In this document: in pieces, positions 7,294-15,361 of the stretch
Position numbering within the stretch: the first letter of the stretch is position 1
Layout of the letters: each line of letters starts with the position of its first letter
Assembly: GCF_000284295.1 (NCBI RefSeq)
Contig: NC_017093.1
Coordinates: 558,001-622,000, forward strand
Direction of reading: 5' to 3'
DNA length: 64,000 nucleotides
Source of the DNA: Actinoplanes missouriensis 431
Lineage (GTDB): Bacteria > Actinomycetota > Actinomycetes > Mycobacteriales > Micromonosporaceae
Position numbers and translations under genes: made by a program
Notes under the pieces: model-generated
The model's input: the letters and a program-made list of their open reading frames with translations, nothing else
What the model was told of the DNA's origin: nothing
Database searches by the model: none

Positions 7294-8490
7294 ATGACGG
7301 AGCGGTCGCTCGCGCCCTCGCGGTACGCGGCGAACCAGCTGGAACGGTTGCGGATCCTGCTCGTCGAGGACGACGAGGGCGATGCCTTTCTCGTTCGTGA
7401 GCTGCTCGAGGAGGCGGAGGCGCCGTTCGAGCTGACCGTCGCCAGCACCCTGCGCGAGGCGCGGGAGCGGCTGGTCGGCGTGGAGTGCGTGCTGCTCGAC
7501 CTGGGTCTGCCGGACGCCGAGGGCATCGACGGGCTGCGCAAGCTGCTCGCGGTCGCCGGGAGCGCCGCGGTCTGCGTGCTCACCGGGCGCTCGGACGAGC
7601 ACCTCGGTGTGCAGGCGGTCGCCGAGGGCGCCCAGGACTACCTGGTCAAGGGCCAGGTCGACGGCGTACTGCTGATCCGCTCCCTGCGGTACGCGGTCGA
7701 GCGCAAGCGCGCCGACGAGAACGCCCGCCGGCTGCGCGAGGTGGAGCTTCTGCAGGCCGAGTCGGCCCGCCTGGAACGGGGTCTGCTCCCGCAGCCACTG
7801 ATGCAGACGTCCGAGGTGTCGGTGGAGACGTTCTACCGCTCCGGCCGGGCGCTGGGCCTGCTCGGTGGCGACTTCTTCGACGTGGTGCAGGTCGGCGAGG
7901 ACCGGCTGCACGTGATCGTCGGCGATGTCTGCGGGCACGGCGTCGACGAGGCCGCGCTCGGCGTCGAGCTCCGGGTGGCCTGGCGGGCCCTGGTGCTGGC
8001 CGGCGTGCCCGAGGACCAGGTGCTGCCGTCGCTGGAGCAGGTGCTGATGAGCGAGCGGCGGGCCCGTGAGGTGTTCGCCACGGTGGCCGCCGCGGTCATC
8101 GACGTGCCGGCGAACCGGGCGTGGGTCCGGCTGGCCGGGCACCCCCCGCCCGTGGTGCTCTCCGGTGGGCGGGCCCACCCGGTTGCCGCGCGTACCGGCA
8201 TCGTGCTCGGGGTACGACCCACGCCTACACCCGTGACGGAGTTGGAGTTCACCGACCATGACTGGTCACTGCTGATGTACACGGACGGACTCATCGAGGG
8301 GCACACCGGCGTGGGTAACGAACGGCTCGACGTCGACGGGCTCTGCAATCTGCTGGACGAGCCGGCGGCCCGCGAGGTGTCCCTCCCCGGGCTGCCGCCG
8401 TGGCTGGTGGCCCGCGCCGACCAGGCCAACGGCGGACCGCTCACCGACGACGTCGCGATGCTGATGATCTCCCGGGGTGGTGGGCGGTGA
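7294..8490 (+). CDS. Receiver-PP2C (RsbU-like) serine phosphatase
   Basis: A 398-residue cytoplasmic signalling protein. Residues 18-130 form a receiver domain with VEDDEGD, phospho-acceptor Asp69 (LLDLGLPD) and Lys119. A short coiled segment leads to a SpoIIE/RsbU-type PP2C domain (about 165-395) with the metal-binding GGDFFD and GDVCGHG motifs and a C-terminal LTDDVAMLM. Such proteins dephosphorylate anti-sigma-factor antagonists when the receiver is phosphorylated. The stop overlaps the GTG of the next kinase gene (GTGA), and the same operon carries a separate receiver. The kinase at 8487 is therefore the probable phosphodonor for both. No anti-sigma or antagonist gene is nearby. Confidence 0.92.
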   Translation: MTERSLAPSRYAANQLERLRILLVEDDEGDAFLVRELLEEAEAPFELTVASTLREARERLVGVECVLLDLGLPDAEGIDGLRKLLAVAGSAAVCVLTGRSDEHLGVQAVAEGAQDYLVKGQVDGVLLIRSLRYAVERKRADENARRLREVELLQAESARLERGLLPQPLMQTSEVSVETFYRSGRALGLLGGDFFDVVQVGEDRLHVIVGDVCGHGVDEAALGVELRVAWRALVLAGVPEDQVLPSLEQVLMSERRAREVFATVAAAVIDVPANRAWVRLAGHPPPVVLSGGRAHPVAARTGIVLGVRPTPTPVTELEFTDHDWSLLMYTDGLIEGHTGVGNERLDVDGLCNLLDEPAAREVSLPGLPPWLVARADQANGGPLTDDVAMLMISRGGGR

Positions 8491-10088
8491 ACCTGTTCAA
8501 GGCGAGCAGCTGGACGCTGCGCCAGCGGATCATCGCGCTCTGTATCGCGGTCGGCGTGGTGCTCGGTGGCCTCGGTGTTCTCGCGGCGATCACCGCGGCC
8601 GCGAACAACCGGCAGGTCGACGACGTGCTGAACCGGGCCAGCCCGATGCGCGCGGCCGGCGAGACGCTGAACACGGCGCTCGTCGACCAGGAGACCGGCG
8701 TCCGTGGTTACGCGATCACCGGTGAACAGCGCAACCTCCAGCCGTACGAGGTGGGCCTCGCCGACCAGCAGCGGCAGATCGCCCGGATCGAGTCGCTGCT
8801 GCGCCCGGACGACGACGACATCCGCAACTCCCTCGCGATGGTCAAGGCGCGCGCCGACGCCTGGCGGACCGACGTGGCCGAGCCGATCATCCGGACCGTG
8901 CGGGGGCAGGGCCCGGAAGCGGCGCAGGAGATAGTCGAGGCCTCCGACACCGCTGACTTCGACGCGGTGCGCGCGGCGGTCGCCGAGATGCAGGCGCACA
9001 TCCAGGTGCTGCGGACGATCTCGGCGGACGCGGCCCGCGACTCCAGCCGTACCCTCGTCGCCATCGAGATCGCCGCTGCGGTGATCATCGTGCTGACCGG
9101 CGCGTTCCTGCTCTTCCTGCTGGACCGGGTGGTGACCCGGCCGGTCACCGAGCTGGCCGACCAGGTGCGTCAGGTGGCGGCCGGCGACTACGACCGGCAC
9201 ATCGAGATCAAGCGGGGCTCGTCCGACCTGGCGGCGCTCGCCGACGACATCGACCGGATGCGTCAGCAGATCGCCAGCGAGCTGACCGAGGTCCGCGACG
9301 CCCGCAGCCACGTCGAGTGGGTGAACCAGCAGCTCAAGACGCAGACCGACGAGCTCACCCGGTCGAACCGGGACCTGGAGCAGTTCGCCTACGTCGCGTC
9401 GCACGACCTCCAGGAGCCGCTGCGCAAGGTGGCCAGCTTCTGCCAGCTCCTGCAGCGGCGGTACGCCGGTCAGATGGACGAGCGCGCCGACCAGTACATC
9501 GCGTTCGCGGTGGACGGCGCCCAGCGCATGCAGCGGCTGATCAACGACCTGCTGGCGTTCTCCCGGATCGGCCGGCTCACCGCCGGGTTCACCGAGGTCG
9601 ACCTGAACAAGGTGCTCTCCGACGTGAAGTCGCAGCTGGAGGCGCGGGCCGGCGAGGACGCCGAGATCATCTGGGCGCCGATGCCCACTGTGGAGGGCGA
9701 AGAGCCCCTGCTCACCACGCTGTTCATGAACCTGATCGGCAACTCGCTGAAGTTCCGCCGCCCGGACGTCCCGCCGGTCGTGCGGATCGCCGTGGAACGT
9801 GACGGCGAGGAGTGGCAGATCAACGTCCGGGACAACGGCATCGGCATCGAGGCCGAGTTCGCCGACAAGGTGTTCGTGATCTTCCAGCGGCTGCACTCGC
9901 GGGACGCGTACGAGGGCACCGGCATCGGACTCGCGATCGTCAAGAAGATCGTCGAATACCATGGCGGGCGGATCTGGCTGGATGTGGACGTGCCGGAGGG
10001 CGCGTCGATTCACTTCACTCTGCCGGTGCTGCCCGGCACCGAGGACCCTGAGCCGCAGGCCGGCACGCGAGAGGTGGTGGGAGCATGA
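8487..10088 (+). CDS. CHASE3-HAMP sensor histidine kinase
   Basis: A 533-residue membrane kinase. It has membrane segments at about 17-38 and 190-212 flanking a helical CHASE3-like extracytoplasmic domain ([15 protein letters not shown], residues 67-80, is the characteristic block). HAMP covers about 213-265, followed by a coiled linker, HisKA with [13 protein letters not shown] (His306), and HATPase with DNGIGIE and [18 protein letters not shown]. The HisKA flavour (SHDLQEPL) matches kinases that work with single-domain receivers of the Rcp1 type, and exactly such a gene follows with a 4-nt ATGA overlap. The signal is unknown. Confidence 0.93.
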   Translation: MNLFKASSWTLRQRIIALCIAVGVVLGGLGVLAAITAAANNRQVDDVLNRASPMRAAGETLNTALVDQETGVRGYAITGEQRNLQPYEVGLADQQRQIARIESLLRPDDDDIRNSLAMVKARADAWRTDVAEPIIRTVRGQGPEAAQEIVEASDTADFDAVRAAVAEMQAHIQVLRTISADAARDSSRTLVAIEIAAAVIIVLTGAFLLFLLDRVVTRPVTELADQVRQVAAGDYDRHIEIKRGSSDLAALADDIDRMRQQIASELTEVRDARSHVEWVNQQLKTQTDELTRSNRDLEQFAYVASHDLQEPLRKVASFCQLLQRRYAGQMDERADQYIAFAVDGAQRMQRLINDLLAFSRIGRLTAGFTEVDLNKVLSDVKSQLEARAGEDAEIIWAPMPTVEGEEPLLTTLFMNLIGNSLKFRRPDVPPVVRIAVERDGEEWQINVRDNGIGIEAEFADKVFVIFQRLHSRDAYEGTGIGLAIVKKIVEYHGGRIWLDVDVPEGASIHFTLPVLPGTEDPEPQAGTREVVGA

Positions 10089-10537
10089 CAGACGCCCGGG
10101 AGAGTGGCACCCCGATCGAGGTGCTGCTCGTCGAGGACGACCCCGGCGACGTCCTGATGACGCAGGAGGCGTTCGAGGAGCACAAGGTCCGCAACCGCCT
10201 CACCGTGGTGCAGGACGGCTCGGAGGCGCTCTCCTACCTGCGCCGCGAGGGTCAGTACGCGGGAGCGGTCCGCCCCGACCTGATCCTGCTCGACCTGAAC
10301 CTGCCGAAGCGGGACGGCCGCGAGGTGCTCGAGGAGATCAAGAAGGACGACGAGCTGGGCCGGATCCCGGTCGTCGTGCTGACCACCTCCTCCGCCGACG
10401 AGGACATCCTGCGCAGCTACCAGCTGCACGCGAACGCGTACGTGACGAAGCCGGTGGACTTCGAGCGGTTCATCGCGGTGATCCGGCAGATCGACGAGTT
10501 CTTCGTCAGCGTCGTGAAGTTGCCGCCACGTGCTTGA
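10085..10537 (+). CDS. Single-domain response regulator (Rcp1-like)
   Basis: A 150-residue receiver with no output domain. It shows VEDDPGD, phospho-acceptor Asp70 ([11 protein letters not shown]), TTSS at about 100-103 and Lys122 (YVTKPVDF). The family usually acts by protein-protein contact or as a phosphate shuttle. Translationally coupled to the kinase upstream (ATGA). The next gene starts inside its last codons (GTG at 10530). Probable partner of the kinase at 8487, possibly competing with the receiver of the PP2C protein. Confidence 0.93.
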   Translation: MTDARESGTPIEVLLVEDDPGDVLMTQEAFEEHKVRNRLTVVQDGSEALSYLRREGQYAGAVRPDLILLDLNLPKRDGREVLEEIKKDDELGRIPVVVLTTSSADEDILRSYQLHANAYVTKPVDFERFIAVIRQIDEFFVSVVKLPPRA

Positions 10538-11351
10538 TCAGGTCGCCGAACTCATCCGCGAGGTCGCGCACACCGTCGTCCTGCCGCGCTGGAAGCACCT
10601 GGCCGAGGGCGAGGTGACGCAGAAGTCTCCGGGTGACCTGGTCACCATCGCCGACCAGGAGTCCGAGCGGGCGCTGACCCGGGGGCTGACCGCGCTGCTG
10701 CCGGGTTCCCTGGTGGTCGGCGAGGAAGCGGTCGCGGCCGACCCCGCGGTCCGGGACCGGCTCGGCTCGGGCGGTGCCGTGTGGATCGTCGACCCGGTCG
10801 ACGGGACGAACAACTTCGCCGCCGGCCGGACGCCGTTCTGCGTGATGGTCGCGCTGGTCCGGGACGGTGAGCCGCAGGCCGCGTGGATCCTCGACGTGGT
10901 CGGCGACCACCTGACGGTGGCCGAGGCGGGCTCCGGCGCGTACCGCGACGGGGTGCGGGTGAAGACCCGCACCGACGATCCGGGCGCGGCCGCGCTGCAC
11001 GGGGTGATCTCGCACAAGTACTTCCCGGACGACCTGCGCGAATCGGTCCGGGCGAACGCGGCGGGCCTGGGCGGCCACACCCCGGGACGGCACTGCGCGG
11101 GGTACGAGTACCCGGCCGTCGCCACCGACGAGCAGCAGTTCGCGATGTTCTGGCGGATCCTGCCCTGGGACCACGTGCCCGGTTCGCTGATCGTGCGCGA
11201 GGCCGGTGGCACGGTGCGGCACTGGGACGGCTCGCCCTACCGGCCGACGAACCGCAAGCGCGGGCTGCTGGTCGCCGCGAACGACGAGATCTGGGAGAGC
11301 GTCCACGGCACCCTCTTCCCGGACGGTCCGCCCGAGGTTCCGGAAGGCTAG
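10530..11351 (+). CDS. Inositol-monophosphatase-family phosphatase
   Basis: A 273-residue Mg2+-dependent phosphatase of the IMPase/FBPase superfamily. The metal-binding residues are visible in GEEA (about 69-72), DPVDGTNNF (about 90-98) and [15 protein letters not shown] (about 212-226). The substrate could be inositol phosphate, histidinol phosphate, fructose 1,6-bisphosphate or 3'-phosphoadenosine phosphate; sequence alone does not decide. GTG start, overlapping the preceding receiver gene by 8 nt, so it belongs to the signalling operon at least transcriptionally. Confidence 0.87.
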   Translation: MLDQVAELIREVAHTVVLPRWKHLAEGEVTQKSPGDLVTIADQESERALTRGLTALLPGSLVVGEEAVAADPAVRDRLGSGGAVWIVDPVDGTNNFAAGRTPFCVMVALVRDGEPQAAWILDVVGDHLTVAEAGSGAYRDGVRVKTRTDDPGAAALHGVISHKYFPDDLRESVRANAAGLGGHTPGRHCAGYEYPAVATDEQQFAMFWRILPWDHVPGSLIVREAGGTVRHWDGSPYRPTNRKRGLLVAANDEIWESVHGTLFPDGPPEVPEG

Positions 11352-11360
11352 GTTCGCGTC

Positions 11361-12134
11361 GTGACGTCGTACCTTGATCGGCTCTTCGGTCTGAGCGGGC
11401 GCACCGCGGTCGTGACCGGCGGCAGTTCCGGGATCGGCCGGGAGATCGCCCTGGCTCTCGGCCGTTCCGGCGCGCGGGTGGTGCTGGTGGCGCGGCGCGA
11501 GGCGCCGATGGCCGAGGTGGTCGCCGAGCTGCGCGGGCACGGCGCCCAAGCCGGCGCGATCTCCGCGGACCTCTCGGTGCGCGGGGCGGTCAAGGCCGCC
11601 TCATCCGCGATCATCGACGGGTACGGGTATCCGGACATCCTGGTGAACTCGGCAGCCGTGAATTTGCGGCCGCCGATGTCCTCGCTGACCGAGGACGTCT
11701 GGGACCTGACCCTCGAAGCGAACCTCACCGCGCCGTTCCTGCTCGGTCAGGCGTTCGCGCCGGCGATGGCCGAGCGTGGCTGGGGACGGATCATCAACGT
11801 GGTCTCGCAGCAGGCGTTCCGTGCCTACGGCAACAGCGGCGCCTACGGAGCCGCGAAAGCCGGCCTGGTCGGACTGACCCGGTCGCAGGCCGAGGCGTGG
11901 TCGCGCCACGGCGTCTGCTGCAACGCGATAGCGCCCGGTGTGGTGCACACGCCCCTCACCGAAGAGGTGTTCTCGGATCCCACGAAAGTGTCCGCCCACG
12001 CTGCCCGCAGCATGATCGGGCGCAACGGTCTGCCGGCGGATTTCGCCGGGTGTGCCGTTTTCCTGGCCGGCGATGCTGGTCAGGCCGTCACCGGTCAGAC
12101 ACTCTTCGTCGACGGTGGATATTCGGCCACCTGA
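11361..12134 (+). CDS. Short-chain dehydrogenase/reductase (gluconate 5-dehydrogenase-like)
   Basis: A 257-residue classical SDR. It has the nucleotide-binding TGGSSGIG near the N-terminus, NSAAVN in place of NNAG, the catalytic Ser in VVSQQAF, and the Tyr-Lys pair in AYGAAKAG. The basic residues after beta-strand 2 (ARRE) suggest NADP(H). Similar proteins oxidise or reduce sugar acids, but the substrate is unassigned. It begins 9 nt after the IMPase gene, the last gene of the operon that starts at 7294. Confidence 0.88.
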   Translation: MTSYLDRLFGLSGRTAVVTGGSSGIGREIALALGRSGARVVLVARREAPMAEVVAELRGHGAQAGAISADLSVRGAVKAASSAIIDGYGYPDILVNSAAVNLRPPMSSLTEDVWDLTLEANLTAPFLLGQAFAPAMAERGWGRIINVVSQQAFRAYGNSGAYGAAKAGLVGLTRSQAEAWSRHGVCCNAIAPGVVHTPLTEEVFSDPTKVSAHAARSMIGRNGLPADFAGCAVFLAGDAGQAVTGQTLFVDGGYSAT

Positions 12135-12164
12135 TCGATCTCCCTCGGGGCAGGTCCGGCACGG

Positions 12165-12170
12165 TAGAGT
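12165..12170 (+). promoter_or_regulatory. -10 box upstream of the secreted coiled-coil gene
   Basis: TAGAGT lies 28 nt before the GTG at 12199, and a TTGGAGG ribosome binding site lies between, so this transcript should have a short 5' leader, unlike the leaderless genes nearby. Confidence 0.45.
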
Positions 12171-12198
12171 ACCGGCGCTCACGACTTGGAGGTCATCT

Positions 12199-13212
12199 GT
12201 GGCGGCCAGACTCCCGCGCCGGTGCACTGCCCTGTTGGCTCTGCTCGTCGCCGCCGTCGCGGTGATCCTGGCGGTGCCCGCGTCCCCGGCCGCCGCCGAC
12301 CCGGACGACGAGGGCGGCAGCAAGAAACTGCGGACCGCCCTCGCTGCCGCCGCCAAGGGGTACGACCAGGCGAAGACCAAGCTGGCCACCTCCAAGAAGC
12401 GCCAGAAGCAGCTCACCGACGGGCTCAAGAAGTCCGAGGCGGCCGCGAAGGCGCTGACCGCCCAGGTCAGCGAGGTGGCGAACCGGTCGTACCAGATGGG
12501 CCGGATCAGCACCGTCACGATGCTGCTGAACAGCACCTCGCCGGACGGCTTCATGGAACGGGCGCAGAGCCTCGACATGCTCGCCCAGCTCGACAGCGGC
12601 ACCCTCGGCCAGTACCAGGAGGAGATCGCGACGGCGAAACGCGCCAAGATCGCGCTCGACACCGAGGTCAAGGAGCAGAAGAAGCAGGTCACCCTGATGG
12701 CCCGCAAGAAGAAGGAGGCCGAGCTGGCGCTCGCCGAGGTCGGTGGCGGGGCGGCCGGCGGGTTCGTCGACGCCAACTCCCCGGCCGCGCAGCCCGCGCC
12801 GCGCAACTCCGACGGCTCGTGGCCCAAGGAGTCCTGCACGGTCAAGGACCCGACGTCGGGTGGGTGCATCACGCCGCGGACGCTGCACGCGTACCAGGAG
12901 TCCCGCGCCGACGGGTTCAAGCGGTACACGGTCTGCTACAGCGCCCGGGCGTCCGGCGAGCACCCGAAGGGCCGGGCCTGCGACTTCTCCGCGGCGGCGA
13001 GCGGCTTCAAGAACGTGGCGGCCACCGGCGGGGACAAGAGCTACGGTGACCGGCTGGCCGCGTACTACGTGAAGAACGCGAGCAAGCTCGGGGTGATGTA
13101 CGTGATCTGGTACCGGCAGATCTGGATGCCGAGCACCGGCTGGCGGGCGTACAGCGCGAGCGGCGGACCGGCCGCGGTGCACACCAACCACGTGCACCTG
13201 AGCATGCTCTGA
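12199..13212 (+). CDS. Secreted coiled-coil protein with ARB_07466-like C-terminal domain
   Basis: A 337-residue exported protein. The signal peptide is clear: basic RLPRR, a hydrophobic core about 11-27, and a cut after AAA-D at about 33. Residues 38-185 are rich in Lys, Ala, Glu and Gln with heptad-like spacing, a predicted coiled coil. After a Pro-rich linker comes a compact C-terminal domain (about 215-337) with CITPRTLHAYQESRA, GRACDFS and HTNHVHLSML; this His/Asp pattern recalls the family near D-Ala-D-Ala carboxypeptidase folds. The GTG start is supported by TTGGAGG with 6 nt spacing. Coiled coil plus C-terminal domain resembles cell-wall proteins such as RipA-type activators; the actual function is unknown. 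Confidence 0.8.
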   Translation: MAARLPRRCTALLALLVAAVAVILAVPASPAAADPDDEGGSKKLRTALAAAAKGYDQAKTKLATSKKRQKQLTDGLKKSEAAAKALTAQVSEVANRSYQMGRISTVTMLLNSTSPDGFMERAQSLDMLAQLDSGTLGQYQEEIATAKRAKIALDTEVKEQKKQVTLMARKKKEAELALAEVGGGAAGGFVDANSPAAQPAPRNSDGSWPKESCTVKDPTSGGCITPRTLHAYQESRADGFKRYTVCYSARASGEHPKGRACDFSAAASGFKNVAATGGDKSYGDRLAAYYVKNASKLGVMYVIWYRQIWMPSTGWRAYSASGGPAAVHTNHVHLSML

Positions 13213-13308
13213 GGTTTTCTTCGAGCCGGTTGTGCCAGGATTCGAAAGTGCGGCGCTAGCGTTCCGATGAGGTACGGGCCGTGACCCGTGACCGCAGACT
13301 GGAGCCGC

Positions 13309-13764
13309 ATGGACCACCACCGGTGGATGAGCCGCGCTGTCGACCTGGCGCACCGCTGCCCCCGCTCGGAGACCGCGTTCGCGGTCGAGGCGGTCATCGT
13401 CGACGCGTCCGGCCGGGAGATCGCCTCGGGGTTCTCCCGGGACGACGACCCACGGGTGCACGCCGAGGAGTCGGCGCTGCTCAAGGCCGCCGGTGACGCG
13501 CGCCTGCGGGAGGCCACCATCTACAGCACGCTGGAGCCCTGCTCGGAGCGGGCCAGCCGGCCGCACGCCACCTGCACCAGCCTGATCATCGCGGCCGGCA
13601 TCCCGCGCGTGGTGATCGCCTGGCGGGAGCCGGACGTCTTCGTGCACTGCGAGGGTGTGGCGCTGCTGCGCGCCGCCGGCGTGGAGGTGCTGGAGCTGCC
13701 GTCGTTCGCAGCCGGCGCCCAGGAGCCCAACCTGCACCTCGGAGTGTTGGCGGCCCGCCGATAG
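13309..13764 (+). CDS. Cytidine/deoxycytidylate deaminase-family protein (RibD-N like)
   Basis: A 151-residue zinc-dependent deaminase fold. The zinc site is the HAE motif (about residue 51) and the Cys of TLEPCS, with a second Cys in ATC. The spacing matches the pyrimidine deaminase half of RibD rather than free cytidine deaminase, but the reductase half is absent and no riboflavin genes are nearby. It may be a stand-alone deaminase of a specialised nucleotide or metabolite. The ATG at 13309 is preferred over the GTG at 13288 because GGAG sits 4 nt before it. Confidence 0.78.
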   Translation: MDHHRWMSRAVDLAHRCPRSETAFAVEAVIVDASGREIASGFSRDDDPRVHAEESALLKAAGDARLREATIYSTLEPCSERASRPHATCTSLIIAAGIPRVVIAWREPDVFVHCEGVALLRAAGVEVLELPSFAAGAQEPNLHLGVLAARR

Positions 13765-13793
13765 AGATCCAGGAGATTCGCAGCGGCCGCCGG

Positions 13794-13799
13794 TAGCAT
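13794..13799 (+). promoter_or_regulatory. -10 box of a leaderless gene
   Basis: TAGCAT lies 7 nt before the GTG at 13807, with no ribosome binding site, matching the leaderless pattern of the window. Confidence 0.5.
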
Positions 13800-13806
13800 C
13801 CGCGCG

Positions 13807-15294
13807 GTGGAGACCCCGCCGCGCGCCCTGCCCTCCGCCCTCGCCTCGGCTCTCGCCTTCGGGTCCAGTGGCGCCGTCCTGGTCCTGGAGATCGTGGCGC
13901 TGCGCCTCGTCGGGCCGTATGTCGGCGTCACCCTCCAGGTGAGCAGCTCGGTGATCGGCGTCGCGCTCGCCGCCATCGCCTACGGCGCCTGGCTCGGCGG
14001 CCGGCTCGCCGACCGGTTCGACCCCCGCGCCCTGCTCGCCCCGGCCCTGATCCTCGGCGCGATCGGCACCGCGCTCACCCTGCCGCTGGTCCGCTGGGGC
14101 GGTGAGCTGCTCCGCGGCGGCGCCGCCCCAGCCGTGCTGATGCTCGCCGCGCTGGCGATCTTCCTGCCCGCGTTCGTGCTGTCCACGATCGCGCCGATGG
14201 TGGTGAAACTCCAGCTCGGCGACCTGCGGCGGGCCGGCAGCGTGGTCGGGCGGCTCTCCAGCATCGGCACCCTCGGGGCGATCACCGCGACCCTGGTGAC
14301 CGGTTTCGTCTTCGTCGCCGCGATGCCCAGCAGCGCGATCGTGCTCAGCCTCGCCGTGCTGCTCGCCGTCAGCGGCCTGGTCCTCGGCTGGTGGCTTCGG
14401 CGCGACATGCCCGGATCACCCCGGATGCGCGCCGCCCTCGCCGCCGTCGGGCTGGTCGGCGCGGGGCTCGGCGCCACCTCGCCGACACCGTGCGACCTGG
14501 AGACCGCCTACCACTGCGCGCGGGTCGACGAGGATCCCGCACGGGACGGCGGGCGGACGCTGATCCTCAACTCGGCACGCCACTCGTACGTCGATCTGAA
14601 CGATCCGCGGCACCTGGAATTCGAGTACGTCCAGTGGATCGGCGCGGTGCTCGACGACCTGCGGCCCGGGCCCGTGGACGCCCTGCACATCGGGGGCGGG
14701 GGATTCACCGTACCCAACTATCTGCGCACCACCAGGCCCGGCAGCGACCAGCTCGTGCTGGAGCTCGACGGCGGCCTGGTCGACCTCGACGAACAGAAGC
14801 TCGGCCTGGTCACCGGGCCCGACCTGCGGGTTCGGGTGGGGGACGCGCGGGTCGGGCTGGCCGCGCAGGCGACCTCGTCGTATGACGTCGTGGTCGGCGA
14901 CGCCTTCGGTCACCTGGTGGTGCCGTGGCACCTGGCGACCCGGGAGATGGCCGCCGACGTGGCGCGGGTCCTGCGGGACGGCGGGATCTACGCGCAGAAC
15001 GTCATCGACTATCCGCCGAACCGCTTCATCCGCGCCGAGGTGGCGACCGTGGCGGCGGCGTTCCCGCACATCGCGTTGATCGCCCCGCCGGAGGCGATCG
15101 CGGGCGGGCACGGGTCGAACTTCGTGATCCTGGCGTCGAAGAGCCCGCTGCCGGTGGAAACCGTACGGACCGGGCTGAGCGGTGTGAAACAGCCCGTGAC
15201 GCTGCTGGCCGGGACGGAACTGGAGGATTTCGTCGCGGACGCCCGCATCCTGACCGACGACTATGCCCCGGTGGACCAGCTGCTGGCCGGCTGA
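13807..15294 (+). CDS. Membrane-anchored spermidine-synthase-like protein
   Basis: A 495-residue fusion. Residues about 12-205 contain seven hydrophobic membrane segments. Residues about 220-490 form a Rossmann-type methyltransferase/aminopropyltransferase domain, with LHIGGGGFTVPNYL as the nucleotide-binding loop, LELDGGLVD, and VVGDAF as the acidic active-site strand. Such fusions are common in actinobacteria and are annotated as fused MFS/spermidine synthase. Whether they make polyamine is unproven, since residues for putrescine binding are not obvious. GTG start with TAGCAT 7 nt upstream (leaderless). A serine/threonine kinase gene follows after 67 nt. Confidence 0.82.
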   Translation: METPPRALPSALASALAFGSSGAVLVLEIVALRLVGPYVGVTLQVSSSVIGVALAAIAYGAWLGGRLADRFDPRALLAPALILGAIGTALTLPLVRWGGELLRGGAAPAVLMLAALAIFLPAFVLSTIAPMVVKLQLGDLRRAGSVVGRLSSIGTLGAITATLVTGFVFVAAMPSSAIVLSLAVLLAVSGLVLGWWLRRDMPGSPRMRAALAAVGLVGAGLGATSPTPCDLETAYHCARVDEDPARDGGRTLILNSARHSYVDLNDPRHLEFEYVQWIGAVLDDLRPGPVDALHIGGGGFTVPNYLRTTRPGSDQLVLELDGGLVDLDEQKLGLVTGPDLRVRVGDARVGLAAQATSSYDVVVGDAFGHLVVPWHLATREMAADVARVLRDGGIYAQNVIDYPPNRFIRAEVATVAAAFPHIALIAPPEAIAGGHGSNFVILASKSPLPVETVRTGLSGVKQPVTLLAGTELEDFVADARILTDDYAPVDQLLAG

Positions 15295-15361
15295 CCGAGG
15301 TTTAGCGACGGGTTTTCGGGTGCGGGTCCGGAGGGCTCGCTGCTCGGGCGAGAATCGGCGC

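Noticed and set aside
7833..10013. 726-codon minus-strand ORF opposite the signalling operon
   Set aside because: Antisense shadow of the receiver-PP2C and kinase genes; no domain recognised.
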